This document shows, piece by piece, positions 10,651-22,800 of a DNA stretch of 64,000 bases. This stretch comes from Ailanthus altissimus. Taxonomy: Eukaryota; Streptophyta; Magnoliopsida; Sapindales; Simaroubaceae. The notes under the pieces are model-generated. The model was given only the letters and a program-made list of their open reading frames with translations, was not told the DNA's origin and made no database searches. The stretch is from assembly GCA_946807835.1 (NCBI GenBank), contig OX327693.1, positions 4,543,501 through 4,607,500 on the forward strand. Direction: 5' to 3'. The translations under genes and the position numbers were made by a program. Each line of letters starts with the position of its first letter. Positions within the stretch are counted from its first letter, which is position 1.

Positions 10651-12690
10651 ACGAAAGTAGTACTTTTTTTTATCAAAAAAGTCCCTTAAGAGAAATGGAC
10701 AGAAGATTTTTATATATTTCTATGGCACTAATCTCATGGAATGATGATCATTGTATTGGCAGGCTTCAAAAATCGGAGTCAGAAATGAATTAATGTTGGG
10801 GTTAAATCGTTAAAATTAAAAATATTTAGAGATAAGTTTAAATGGTGAGCTCCGGATAATATGCGGTAGGATTTTGTAATAATTGTATAAAAATTATAAA
10901 TTTATTAATGAGTGACATGTATTATATAATTTATTAAATTATTTTTTATAAATAATTACTTAATTATTTGAAAATTTTTGTGGGCTAACGATCACTGTAG
11001 ACCTGCCACTGACAGGATTGGCCTTTTGATTAAAACACGTTGCCTTTGTTCTCAGAGGCTACATTGCTGCAAGTTCTTGAAGATGTATTTGAAATACACT
11101 GAAGTTAAGTTTTTGTGTAAATAAATTGAGTTTTGTAAATATTTTTAAGAGAATAATTAAATTAGTTAGACTCTTACAATAATTGTTTGATAGACAAAAA
11201 AAAAAATTGTAGTTTTTCAAATTTCAGTTTTGTCTCCCAAGGAACAAAAAGATCCAAAGTGAAGTTTTAGAAACTTGTCAGTGGGCTTACCTTTTAAAAA
11301 AATATCATTGTGTTGAGTTACGATCCAGCTGATCCGTAGTAGAGCCCAAAATGTAAACAAAACCCAATTCAAATATTAAAAGAAAATGACAAAAATGTTG
11401 CTTTTATTGAAATTATGAAAAACATGTGGAGTGGAATGAAAATGAGAAAAGTAGAGAAACCATGACGAGGATGGCATTCATCTTTATAAGTTTCGACCTT
11501 GTCTAATGTCTGTAGTGAACACTTTGACACATACGAGAACTTCAAATTAATTCATCGGGAAAATCGAATGCTATTAAGAATTATGTGAGAATATTGAGCC
11601 AAAAAAAATGGAGAGTCAATGTGTCAAACTTCTCGCTTGTTAACCACCGCCGAAGTAAATATAATTAAAGCATTTGCTCATCTTAGCAGTAAATTTTTTA
11701 TAGATTTAGCCTAAATCAAAGGTTCCATTCGTAACAGAAGTCAAAACAGTTCAATTCTTAACACAGGTTAGGGTAATTTTAATTTCTTCGATTATTTAGT
11801 TATTAGAAGACTAATTTTAAATAAATAATAATAATACTTGTATATATATATAACAATTAAATATTATTTATAAAAATTAACAAAGACTATAAATTAGAAA
11901 GTAGAAACCAATCATTCCGTGTATGTTACATCCGAAATCTCGCGCGAGCTAAGAACATAAATCTTTAGTGGTTTATAAATTCAAAGACGTATTTGGTTTT
12001 TGGCTTTTTAAATAGTTTCGAACTTGTTTTACAAAAGAAAAGTGGATTTTTTAATTTGATATTTTAAAATATGAAAACGCATTTGCTAACATGTGATGGG
12101 TTATAATCTAAAATAGGGAAAATGTGTTTAGTAGTTTGTTTGTTAATATAAAAAATAGTGAAAATATTTATTATATTTGTTTTTTTAATTATTTTTATTC
12201 AAAATGGATTTTTTATGTGGTTATAAATGTACTCGAGTGATTGGCGTTGACATCTCTAATGTGAGCAATTAGCAATTCGAAGAAAATAGTTCTTAAACTT
12301 GTTTTAAAGAATAATATTGGATATTTTAAATAATATTTTAAATTTTTTTATCTCAAAAATATATTAAATAATCAAAATTTCCATATTTTATAAAATCATG
12401 AAAATTGGTAGAAAGATAAATGAGAAAATAATATATCTTTATTAGAGAGAAATATTTTTTCATAAATAAAAAAATATATCTTTCTTTCCAAATAAATTTC
12501 CTATTTATAGTTAGAGAAAACTTATGGGTTTTGTTCAATTTTATAAATATACTGTTAATGGGTATACTAATAGTAAGTAATAATTTGACCCTTTGTGTAA
12601 ATTATTATTTTTACATATATCAAACAATTATTGGGTAGTGTAATAGGTAATTTTAAAATTTACATTATTTTATTATTCAATGATTATTTT
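10650..12690. other. AT-rich intergenic DNA, no gene seen
   Basis: No protein-like frame was found on either strand. The stretch has AT-rich palindromic pieces, for example around 10890-10990 and 12300-12360, typical of decayed MITEs. Nothing more can be supported. Confidence 0.45.
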
Positions 12691-12699
12691 ACACCTTAA

Positions 12700-13556
12700 T
12701 TTAGAATACAAAATTTAAGATATGATTTGAGACATGCAAATCAATCATTCACAAGTGTTCATAATTAGAGTTAAGTCGAATATCTGTTAACCTCTCTAAT
12801 TATATATTTATCATTAATCCATATTGATCATCTTTTGAACATTTAATTTGTGAAAATTACAAACTAAATATTTTTTTAACTTTTAAAAAAACTAAACTCA
12901 TTATGTTCAATACCAAAATCAATTGTTAAGGAAATAACTTATTTAATTTATTCTCGAAATGAATTTCATTTTTATGAAAAATATTTATAACAATTCATTT
13001 TGTTACATATATAAAATACTTAATAATTAACTAAAACTATTTTACAAATTTTTCGTATAAATTAAAAATATAACTTAATGAATAGAAGCACATTAATCAC
13101 TCATGATTAAGATTGATCCATACAGGATTATATTATAATAAAATAAATTTTTTTTATTAACAAAGATTAATAAATAATTAATTTTATCATTGTCCAATCT
13201 TATATAATTAACATTATATAAAGTATTTCTATTTTTTTATGTTAACGCATAAAATGATCTGCATGAGACCATTGCATATAATATACAAATGAACCGCACT
13301 TATAAATTATTAAACGAAATTTTTATATTTATTCAGACTAATAACTAATTTAGATTATGATACTTAAACTTAATTTTTTTTATATATAAATATTATATAT
13401 TAAGTTTAAGATTATATATAATAATAAATAATTTTATAATATTTAAATATAAATAATTAAAATTATAAATATAAAATTAAATGAATAATCTCTATTATTA
13501 ATTTTAATAATATCTAAAAATAAATAATCATACTTTAAAGACATCCTCCAACCACA
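12700..13556 (-). mobile_element. Truncated LTR related to the solo LTR at 61185-62823
   Basis: It shares a long series of words with 61990-62823 in the same orientation: TTCATAATTAGAGTTA(A/G)GTCGA, GTTAACCTCT(C/T)TAATTA, AATTTGTGAAA, GTTACAT(A/T)TATAAAATACTTAATAATT and a terminal TTTAA(A/G)ACA....CCAAC. Only the right-hand half of the LTR is recognisable. Orientation is given as for the solo LTR, whose CA-ending right end reads TGTTGG on the minus strand. Confidence 0.6.
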
Positions 13557-14200
13557 ATTAATCAATTAAATTCACTATAAAATTTATAATTTAATTAATT
13601 CACGACTTTTTAATATTCATTAAGTGAAATCCATAAGTCAGCGAGTTTAAATTACCTAAAATATTTGAAACTAATCGAAGCTATAGTCAAGAATAGGTCT
13701 AACTTCTCTTTTAGCTCCAGTCCAATACTATTCAGCTCAAATCAGAAATAAAAAATAAATAAAAAAACTACGAAGGCGCGAGTTGATTGGCCTACTAAAA
13801 TAGCTCACGAGAAATGATTATTCAAGTAATGCTTTGTTGGCGTGCTTGGAATGCTTATGATTAAAAATTAAGCAATTTACGGCTTTGATTATAAAGTAAT
13901 AAAATTTTTAAAAATGATAAATTATATAATTAAAAACTATTTTATTATTTTATACGATTGGTAAATTTTAATAGCGTTTTCTTATGCATAATGTCAATTA
14001 GTTATTGTTTTTATTTTCCTTATAACATTTTATTAAATTAATACATAATACAAATTTATAGTTTATACAAATGCGAAACAACAAACATTTTGTACTTTTA
14101 AATAATTTTTGCCAAAGTGCGACAACCAGTTTAGAACACAAGTGTATTATCGTTTTTGTATTATTTTTTTTAAAATAAGTATTATATTATAAATTTTACA
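13557..14200. other. AT-rich spacer, no gene seen
   Basis: Unique-looking AT-rich DNA between the LTR fragment and the satellite. No coding frame or structured repeat was recognised. Confidence 0.4.
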
Positions 14201-14204
14201 ACTC

Positions 14205-16480
14205 AAAAAATTATAATAATTACATGTTAATAACTAGATAATTGCAATTGGTAATAATTAAATAACTGTTACAAAATAATTGGATAATTACAAGTGCTTG
14301 CAACAAAATTGGAAAATTGCAACTGCACATGTTAACATGAAAACAATTGAATAACTGCGATGCCATACAATAATTAGATAACTGCAACTGATAATAATTA
14401 GATATTTGTACACTACAATTAATAACTCCCTTTCAATAATTAGACAATCACAACAGTTAATAATTGAATAACTATAACATTACAATCGGATAATTGTAGT
14501 GCAACACAATAACTAAATAATTGTAATTGCCAATAATTGAATAATTAAAATAGTGTAACTATAACTGTCTCAAAAAATTAGAATACAATAATTTAGATAA
14601 TTGTAACAGCCAATAAATAGCGGCAATTACTATTAATTAAATAACTACAACATTGCAATTAATAACTGCCTCTTAATTATTAGAACATAACAATAAATAA
14701 ATGTAATTATTAATAACTTGATAACTACAACATTGTAACTGATAATTGCCTCCCAAAAATTAGAACGCAATAACTAGATAAATATAGTTGTTAATAATTG
14801 GATAATTACAATTGTCAATAACTGAATCACTACCAATTGAGATTGCCAGGACAATTACATTCCAACAACTAAAGGAATGAAATTTTTTTGAGCCGTTACT
14901 TGCAATTAACAATAACTAGTTATAACTGTTTGTAACTAGATAATTGTCCCATAACAATTAAAAAAATAAAACAAAAATGGGCTTTTGTGTCTCTACCAAG
15001 GGTTTATTGGAGGAATGACAATTTTTTTAACTTTTGTGCTTTTTGAATCTCTGCTAATAATAAGATAATTGTAACATTACAAAATAATTACTTCCTAATA
15101 GTTGAAATACTATAATTGAATAACTACAACTACTAATAATTTGTTGCAATTGTTAATAATTAGATAATTGCAACTTATAAGTGATAATTACCTTTCAATA
15201 GTTGGAACACAACAATTGAATAATTGCAATTACTAGCTAGTTGTAATTGCCAATAACTAGATAGTTACACTGTCAACAATTGAATAATTGCCTCCCAACA
15301 ATAGGAACTACCAATAACTAGATAATTACAATTGCGAACAACTAGTTGCAACTATCAATAACTAAATAATTGTCTCTCAGCAACTAGAAGAATAATTTTT
15401 TTTTTCTAAATAAATGTATTGTCAATAATTGGATAACTGCAATTGTCAATAACTAACTGCAACTGCCAATAACCGGATAACTGCTTCCCAACAAGCTGAG
15501 ACAACTAATAACTAGATAACTACCTCACAACAATTGGAATTGACAATAACTGGATAACTGTAACTACCAATAATTAACTGCAACTATCGATAACTAGATA
15601 ATTATCACCTAACAACTAGAGGAATGAAAAATTTATGGGCATCTGCTTGCAATTATCAATAACTAGCTGCAAGTGCCAATAATTTGATATCTGCTTCCTA
15701 ATAAGTTGGAACTACTAATAATTAGATAACTAGTTGCAATTGCTAAGAACTAGATAATTACTTCCCAACAAGCCGAGACAGCTAATAACTGAATAACTAC
15801 CTCTTAACAATTGGAAGAATAAAAAATTATGGGCCTTTATGCCTTTACTAGGGATTTATTGGAGGAATAAAACATTTTTAAACATCTACGTCTCAACCCT
15901 GGTTCAACACAATAACTAGATAATTGTAATTGTCGATAATTAACTAAAATTTTCAATAACTACTTCCTAACAATTAGAACACAACATTTGGATAATTGCA
16001 ACACTGCAATTGATAAGTGATAATTGTCTCTTAATAGTTGAAACACAACAATTGAATAACTGCAATTGCTAATAATTGGATAACTGCAATTGCTAATAAC
16101 TGAATAACTGACTCCCAACAACTGGAACTATCAATAACTGGATAACTACCTCTCAAAAATTAGTGGAATAAATTTTTTTTAAATAATTGCAACTGTTAAT
16201 AACTAGTTGTCATTGCCAATAATTAAATAATTATCTCTTAACAAATGGAGTAATAAAATTTTTTTGAGCTTTTGCCTGTAATTGCGAATAACTAGTTGTA
16301 AGTGTTAATAATTGAATAACAACCTTCAATAAGTTGAGAATACTAATAATTGGATAACTAGTTGCAACTGTAGATAATTGAATAATTGGTTTCTAGCAGG
16401 TTGGAGAACTTCTATAATTAAATAATTACTTCCAAACAATTAGAGAAATAATTTTTTATAGGTCACTACACTTGTTTTAG
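14205..16480. repeat. Degenerate AT-rich satellite with higher-order arrangement
   Basis: More than 2 kb is built from variants of AATAACTAGATAATTGCAA and CAATAATTGAATAACTGC, with basic steps of roughly 20-25 bases that alternate between ATAACT(A/G)GATAA and TGCAATTG(C/T)CAAT. At intervals the array is broken by a different cassette: a line like AACAA(C/T)TAGAGGAATGAA with a poly-T run, sometimes continued by GGGTTTATTGGAGGAAT (near 15000, 15850 and 16485). This indicates a nested, higher-order organisation. There are no long open frames and the unit is far too diverged for a CRISPR array. Confidence 0.85.
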
Positions 16481-16489
16481 GGGTTTATT

Positions 16490-17203
16490 GAAGAAATAAA
16501 AAATTCTTGAACCTTTCTATTTTTTAAATTTTTAGGTCTTTACTAAAGTTCAAATCCCAAATTAAAAACGCATAAATTTTATAATTACATTTTTGTTTTT
16601 GTATTTGAATTAATGATAAAGATAATATTAAACATCTCAAATTTTTATATAAATTAAAATTTAAAAATAATATATTAAATAAATATAAATATAATAAATA
16701 ATTTTAAAATTTATATTATTTTAATATTTAAATTTGTTTAACACATTAATTTATTTTGTAATTCTATACCGATAATGTATAATGCCAAAATGGTCCTGGT
16801 TCCGAAATAGTTACTACTAAAAAAGGCTAGGATAGATTAATCATTTAAAACCTCAAAATGCAAAATATTCACAAGCACCAAGGTCACACTACTAGAAAAG
16901 TAATATTTTATGTGCGGCCAGAATACTTAATCCCCATTTCCCACTGCCTTCGGCTTTTTCTTTTTGCTGCATGCGACGCAAGCATATACTCTACTTCTAG
17001 TCAACAATCACTCGATGTCTTTACTCTTCTAAACCATTTACTTCATCGCCGGACTTCATCGTTTAATCCACCCTTAACGCGGCGTTTGCAAAGTCCGACT
17101 CGTTTCGTTTTTCCCGCTTGATTGCCACTGGAATTTTAAGAGGTTAGAATTAGTTTATAAATAAATTAATTGGTTAATTGGTAATTTCTCCAACTTCATG
17201 CAG
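16490..17203 (+). promoter_or_regulatory. Promoter and 5' leader region of the NLR locus
   Basis: The DNA between the satellite and the NLR start becomes less AT-rich from about 16910 (TGTGCGGCCAGAATAC, CATCGCCGGACTTCATCG), as expected for a transcribed leader. An 87-codon frame at 16858-17121 shows no resemblance to a CC domain. A plausible leader exon ends at 17203 (CAG before GTAAAG). No TATA box was fixed with confidence. Confidence 0.4.
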
Positions 17204-17380
17204 GTAAAGTCAACGGCTTTGATCTCAAATTTCTCGCAGATCTGCGTCTCTGTAATCTAGTCTTTTGATTATCAGTAACTTCAGTTTTTTTTAAATTTTA
17301 TTTTATTTTTGTATACAATTTTGTTAATTATCGTTGCATCGTTCTGCTTTTCATGGTTTTGACTGTTATTTTAATTTCAG
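17204..17380 (+). other. Candidate 5'-UTR intron of the NLR gene
   Basis: A donor CAG|GTAAAGT at 17203/17204 and an acceptor TTTTAATTTCAG at 17380, with a poly-T-rich tract before it, place a 177-base intron nine bases before the chosen ATG (GGCTGAAAATGG). The in-frame ATG at 17353 lies inside this intron, which is why the start at 17389 is preferred. Confidence 0.55.
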
Positions 17381-17388
17381 GGCTGAAA

Positions 17389-19881
17389 ATGGCTGGATTT
17401 GTTGACTTCTATGCTGCAAAAGAAGGAAGGTTATTCGATCTAAGCAACGACAAATATTACGAGTCATTGGAATCGAGGATGTCCATTTTGAAGGATGTAG
17501 TAGACGGTTTAAGAAATCCTAATGTGAGCATGACTGGGTTGTACGGAATGGGCGGAATTGGCAAGACAACCCTAGCCATAGAAGTTTTTGAGCAAGTCAT
17601 GGTAGAGAAGATCTTTGATGAGGTGGTTTTTGCGCATGTGTCCTCAGATCCAAACGTTAAGATGATTCAAGGAGAAATAGCTGATCAGCTGGATCTGGAA
17701 CTAAGTGAGGGGGCTGAATCTGAAAGGGCAAGGACACTGTGTCACCGATTGATGAAAGAGAAGAAGATCCTTGTTATTTTAGATGATATTTGGACGAGTC
17801 TTGATCTGGAGACCATAGGAATTCCATTTGGGTATGTTCATAGGGGTTGCAAAATTTTACTAACATCACGAAGTCGAGATGTTTTGGTGCATGGGATGCA
17901 TTCTCAGTACAATTACTGTGTTTCTGCTTTAAATCAAGAAGAAGCTTGGAGCCTTTTTACAAAAATGGCAGGTGATTGTGTTAAGGACCGCAATTTGCGA
18001 TCCATTGCAAATCAGGTTGCTAAAGAATGTGGCGGTTTGCCCATCGCGGTTGTAACAATTGCAAGGGCATTAAGAAATAAGTCCTTGGTTGATTGGAAGT
18101 ATGCTTTACACGAATTGAAGTTGTTGATTGAGTGGAGGAATGCTTTGCAGGAATTGAGGTCTTCTGCAGGAGATTGCAAAGGATCTGATGCTCTGGTGCA
18201 TTCAAGTATTGAGTTGTGTTTCAATTTTTTGATAGATCAGAAGGTGAAGTCTGCCTTTTTGGTTTGTGGTCTCATGAAACGTCCCTATAATACACCTATT
18301 ATGGACTTGTTAAAATATGGAATGGGTTTGGGTTTATTTGAAGCCACAAATTCTATGCAAGATAGACGAGATACAATCCACTCATTGGTTTATAAACTCA
18401 AAGGCTCTTCTTTGCTGCTTGATGGTTATACCAAAGATTCATTTTCAATGCATGATATTGTTCATAATGTTGCCGTATCAATTGCATCCAGAGAACATGT
18501 AATTTCGGTGAGAAATACTGTTCCAATTGCACTGCTGAATAAGGATATACTAAAAAAATGCTCTGCAATTTCCCTTTACAATATCAACGATGAGGAGCTT
18601 CCTCAAGGGTTGGAATGTCCAGAACTGACTTTTTTCTCTATGAATCACAAGGATCCATTTTTTAAGATTCCTGACAATTTTTTCACAGGGATGACTAAAC
18701 TAACAGCTTTAGTACTGACTAAAATGAAGTTTTTGTCACTGCCATCATCAATTCATCACCTGCAAAACCTTGAAACATTATGTCTAGAGGAATGCGTATT
18801 GGGAGACATAGCTATTATTGGGAACCTGAAGAAATTAAAAATCCTTAGCTTTCTCCGTTCCCATATTGAGCAGTTGCCCAGAGAAATTGGTCAGTTGACT
18901 CGGCTAGAGTTGTTAGACTTAAGCCATTGTTCCAAACTGAAAGTTATTCCACAAAATGTTATATCCAGCTTATCCCGATTAGAAGAACTTTATATGGGCA
19001 ATACTTCTGTTGAGTGGGAGTTAGAAGGATTCAACATTGAAAGAAGTAATGCTAGCCTTCTAGAGTTGAAGCATTTGTCTCAGCTGGCCACTTTGGAAAT
19101 TCATATTCGAGATGCTGTGATTCTACCAAAGGGATTGTTCTCAAAAAAGCTGGAAAGGTACAAAATATTCATAGGAGATGAGTGGGACTGGTCTGATAAG
19201 TATGAGAATAAAAGAATTTTAAGGCTCCAACTCCATACCAGCGTTTGTTTGGATGATGTTATTATGCAGTTGAAAGGAATAGAAGAACTGTATTTGGATG
19301 AAGTGCCAGGTATCAAGAATGTTCTTTATGATTTAGACAAGGAAGGTTTTCCACAACTGAAGCGTGTCCATGTACAAAATAATGCCTTCATTTTAAGTAT
19401 TGTTGATTCTGCGGTGTGGGTACATCTTGATGCTTTTCCTCTTTTGGAGTCGCTGGTTCTTCATAACTTGATTCGCTTGGAGAAGATATGTCATGGCCAA
19501 CTTATGGCAGAGTCTTTCCATAATTTGAAATTCCTAAAAGTGAGAAATTGTGGTAAATTGAAAAATATATTTTCTTTGTCCACTGCCAGAGGCCTTCCGG
19601 GGCTTCAAGTAATTGAGGTGATCAAATGCAAGAATGTGGCAGAGATATTTACTGTTGGAACAGAAGATAATATCGACTGTGATGAGCCTGATGAGATTGA
19701 GTTTGGTGAATTACGCACCATGACTCTGAAATTTCTTCCACAGCTTGCACGCTTCTACTCTCAAGTGAAGACGCCTGCTAAGTCACAAAATAGACATAAG
19801 GATTTGAGTACCCGTACACGGTCCAGTGAAGTCATTTTGGGGGATGAACTTGATACTCTTATGCCATTTTTTAACAGAAAG
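17389..19881 (+). CDS. NLR exon 1: NB-ARC domain and first LRRs
   Basis: 831 codons ending PFFNRK before a GTAACG donor; the frame runs on to a stop at 19974 if the intron is retained. P-loop GMGGIGKTT at residues 53-61, kinase-2 KKILVILDDIW, RNBS-B-like CKILLTSRSRDVL, GLPL as ECGGLPIAVVTIARAL, and MHD in FSMHDIVHNVA: all the nucleotide-binding motifs are intact. The usual coiled-coil of about 150-170 residues is missing; only about 50 residues precede the P-loop, and they align with the linker just before NB-ARC (SLESRMSILKDVVDGLRNPN). LRRs follow, including LPSSIHHLQNLETLCLEEC and LPREIGQLTRLELLDLSHC. A 13-residue near-duplication (DWKYALHELKLLI / EWRNALQELRSSA) sits in the ARC1 region. RPS2/At4g27190-like by motif pattern. 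Confidence 0.85.
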
Positions 19882-22800
19882 GTAACGCTGAACTTTCCTC
19901 TTATCATTTTGAGGGACTGTTCGTTATTATTTTCAAAGGCTTGTTCTTGTTTTTGTTTTCTAAAAGTTGACTAATACTCGTTCATTTACCTTGTTTCATA
20001 AAATAAATCACAAAACAAATAAACTGATGGAACCAAAGTTTTTGTAAAGTGTAATTCTCTTTCTTTTCATATTATTTGTTTCATTTTTGTTTTAAATAGT
20101 TCGATATACAAATAATAAATTATTTTTGAAACTTTAAGAATGCATTCTCTTTCTTTTCATAATTCTTTTCATTTATTTTCTCTTCTTCTTTATATTTTGT
20201 TTTATGACTTCATACTTTCTTTTACTTACCACCAATGCCTCCCTTTATTTTTAGTTTTTTTAAAAAATTAATCTTAAATCTTTACTTTGTGCATATTATA
20301 TGCATACTTAATATAAACTATATTAGTAGAAGGTATAATTTCATGATGGGCATATAATACATTTTAGAACTTGAATTTCTTTTTTTCAGTTATAGGACAT
20401 TGAATTTCTCAAATTTTGTATAATTTTTAATATATTGTCATTAAAAATAAATTAACTTATATAATTTCTAAAGATGATATAACTTACATGTTTGGTAAAA
20501 CTTTTTTAAGAAAATAGTTCTATTGAATACATACTCACTTGTTTTTGTCATTTTTAGTAATGATATCAAACGTGGTTTCACTGTTCTTATTTTCAAATAC
20601 AACTTTAGAAAATAATAACAAAAGTGTTCTCTGATACAGAAAACAACAAATTAAAAATATCAGAATTATTTTATAAAATAATTTCAAAAACAACTCTTTA
20701 GAAAATGCTCCATTTGAGCCCTTAATTCTTTTTGCTTATATTCAATTGTTAAAAAAAATATGTTCTTTTTGCTTATATTCAATTGTTAAAAAAATGTTCT
20801 TTATGCTTATTTTCAATTGTTAAACAAATATAGGGAAATAAATTTCGCTGAGAAATGAAGAAAGATTCTGATCTCACTAAGCGAGTAAATGTAAATTAGA
20901 TTTTTCCTATAGGGTTCCTTTTGAGTTTGGTACTAACTTGCATTTCCTACCTCAATTTTTTTTAATTTTTTAGTGGCTCTGATATGACACTTAGGCATCA
21001 TGAAGAATATGTTTGTGTGCATATTTAGTGTTATTATTCTCAAGGGGATAGCCTAGTTGGTTTGCCTATTGCATTAAAAGTAAAAGAACCAACTGTTGCA
21101 GTAAAAGTAAAAGGTCAAGGAATTGATTTCTCTTCAAACCAACCTTGGAGGGGAAATTTTAGGGATGGAGGTAGTTTGGTTGCCATAATTTAACTGAACC
21201 AAACCTAATTCATTTGGTTTTCCTAGAAATATAACCTATTAGAACCAAATTTCTATTCAAAACTGAATCGGACCAAGCATATTTTGGGCTTTTGTCATTC
21301 TCCCCCTTTACTCATCTTTGGGCCATACCCTTTCTCCCATTTTCTTATTCTCTTGGATTTTTCAGAAAAAAGATTACGTTTCTGCAAAAACGAAAGAAAA
21401 ATCAATTTAATTCCAAATTAAAAGATACAAAGGAAAACATTGTTTCTTAACAAAGAAAAATAAATGAGAATGTAGAGAACATAAAGCATAAGGCATCTTC
21501 ATGAATTAATCTTCTCAAATAATACTCTTCATTCATGATTTCAACATTAATCATCAAACTAACATTAACCACTAAATTAACATGCAATATTTCAAATGTG
21601 CATTTCTCTTTTTTCTTTTTGGAGAATATTATGAGAAAATGAAAAATCTAAGTAGATGAGAGATCTGATGAAGGGATAAGATGAATCAAGGCAGTGGCTG
21701 AGTTGCAAGCAAAGGAACAACCCAAGGAGAGGGAGACACATAATTCTACAAAAATAACAAGGAAAAGAAATTGTTTTAAATGGTGGATATGAAGGTCAAT
21801 CACAATGGAAGACATTAATGATGAAAGGATAGTGCAAAGAAAGAAGAAGAAAGGAGGGGAAGATGAATGGTGAAATTAGAAGAGAAAGTTGCATTCTTAA
21901 AATAAAGAAACAAAGTAAAAAAAAAAAAAGAGAAGGTGACTAGAAATGCAAATTAAGGATAAGGGGTTTTCTTTTTGTAATAAGGCGAGTAATTATATGT
22001 GGCAAGTCCCCATTATTTTTTGCCACATTGTCATCATAAGGGAATTTAGAATTGGAATCTTATTGAATCGGTGCTTTGGTTCGGTTTTTTATTTCAAAGT
22101 TGAAAATAGAAAAAAATGAACCGAATTATTGGGTTGACCTAAAAAAAATCGATTGATATTTTCTTTCACTAGAAATCGAACCGAATTGGTTGAATTAGTT
22201 TGATTTGATTTTTTTAGTTTCTACTTTTATGAGCACCATTAGGAAATTTATTCAGCATATGTAGGGGATAGTGGTGGTAGGGGTTTGGTGCTTGGAAATG
22301 AATAAAAAAGATATATATTTATAGTGTTATTGAATTTTTTTTAAGGGTAAAGGAGACCCCCAAGTTACGGTAAGAGTCCTATGTAGATCCCTAACGTTTC
22401 AAAAGGGCCATCTAAACCCTTGTCAGAGGTCGGATTTTGTAAAAAATAATAGTCAAATTGTCAAACTCATAGAAAGTACTATTATACCCATATATTAGAA
22501 TTTGTCAAACCCACCAACGTTGGTCAACACCAGTCAACTTCGGTCAACTCTAGTCAACAGTCGGTCAACGCGGTCAACGATGGTCAACGCCAGTCAATGC
22601 CGATCGGCAGTGGCAGACGATGACTTTGTTTTGGTGCTATATTTAATATATAGATAATAAATAATTTAGTGTCAACAAAACGCTTGTATCCTAGTGGTTA
22701 AGGTATTTGAATTATATTCAAAGGTTTTAGGTTCAACAAAACACTAGCACAACCAAACTGATGAAGTTTAGACGGGGGTGTAGTTGGGTGTTTTAAAAAC

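Noticed and set aside
14205..16480. Repeat array considered as CRISPR-like or as a telomere-like array
   Set aside because: Units are degenerate and spacers are not unique sequences of equal length; the host is a plant. The unit is not TTTAGGG.
16858..17121. 87-codon frame before the NLR as a possible CC exon
   Set aside because: It does not show the helical heptad pattern of a CC domain and ends with a stop before a plausible donor, so it is treated as leader sequence.
22680..22745. tRNA gene inside the Mutator-like element
   Set aside because: It has A- and B-box-like words but no cloverleaf fold and no anticodon arm, so it is at most a SINE-type relic.
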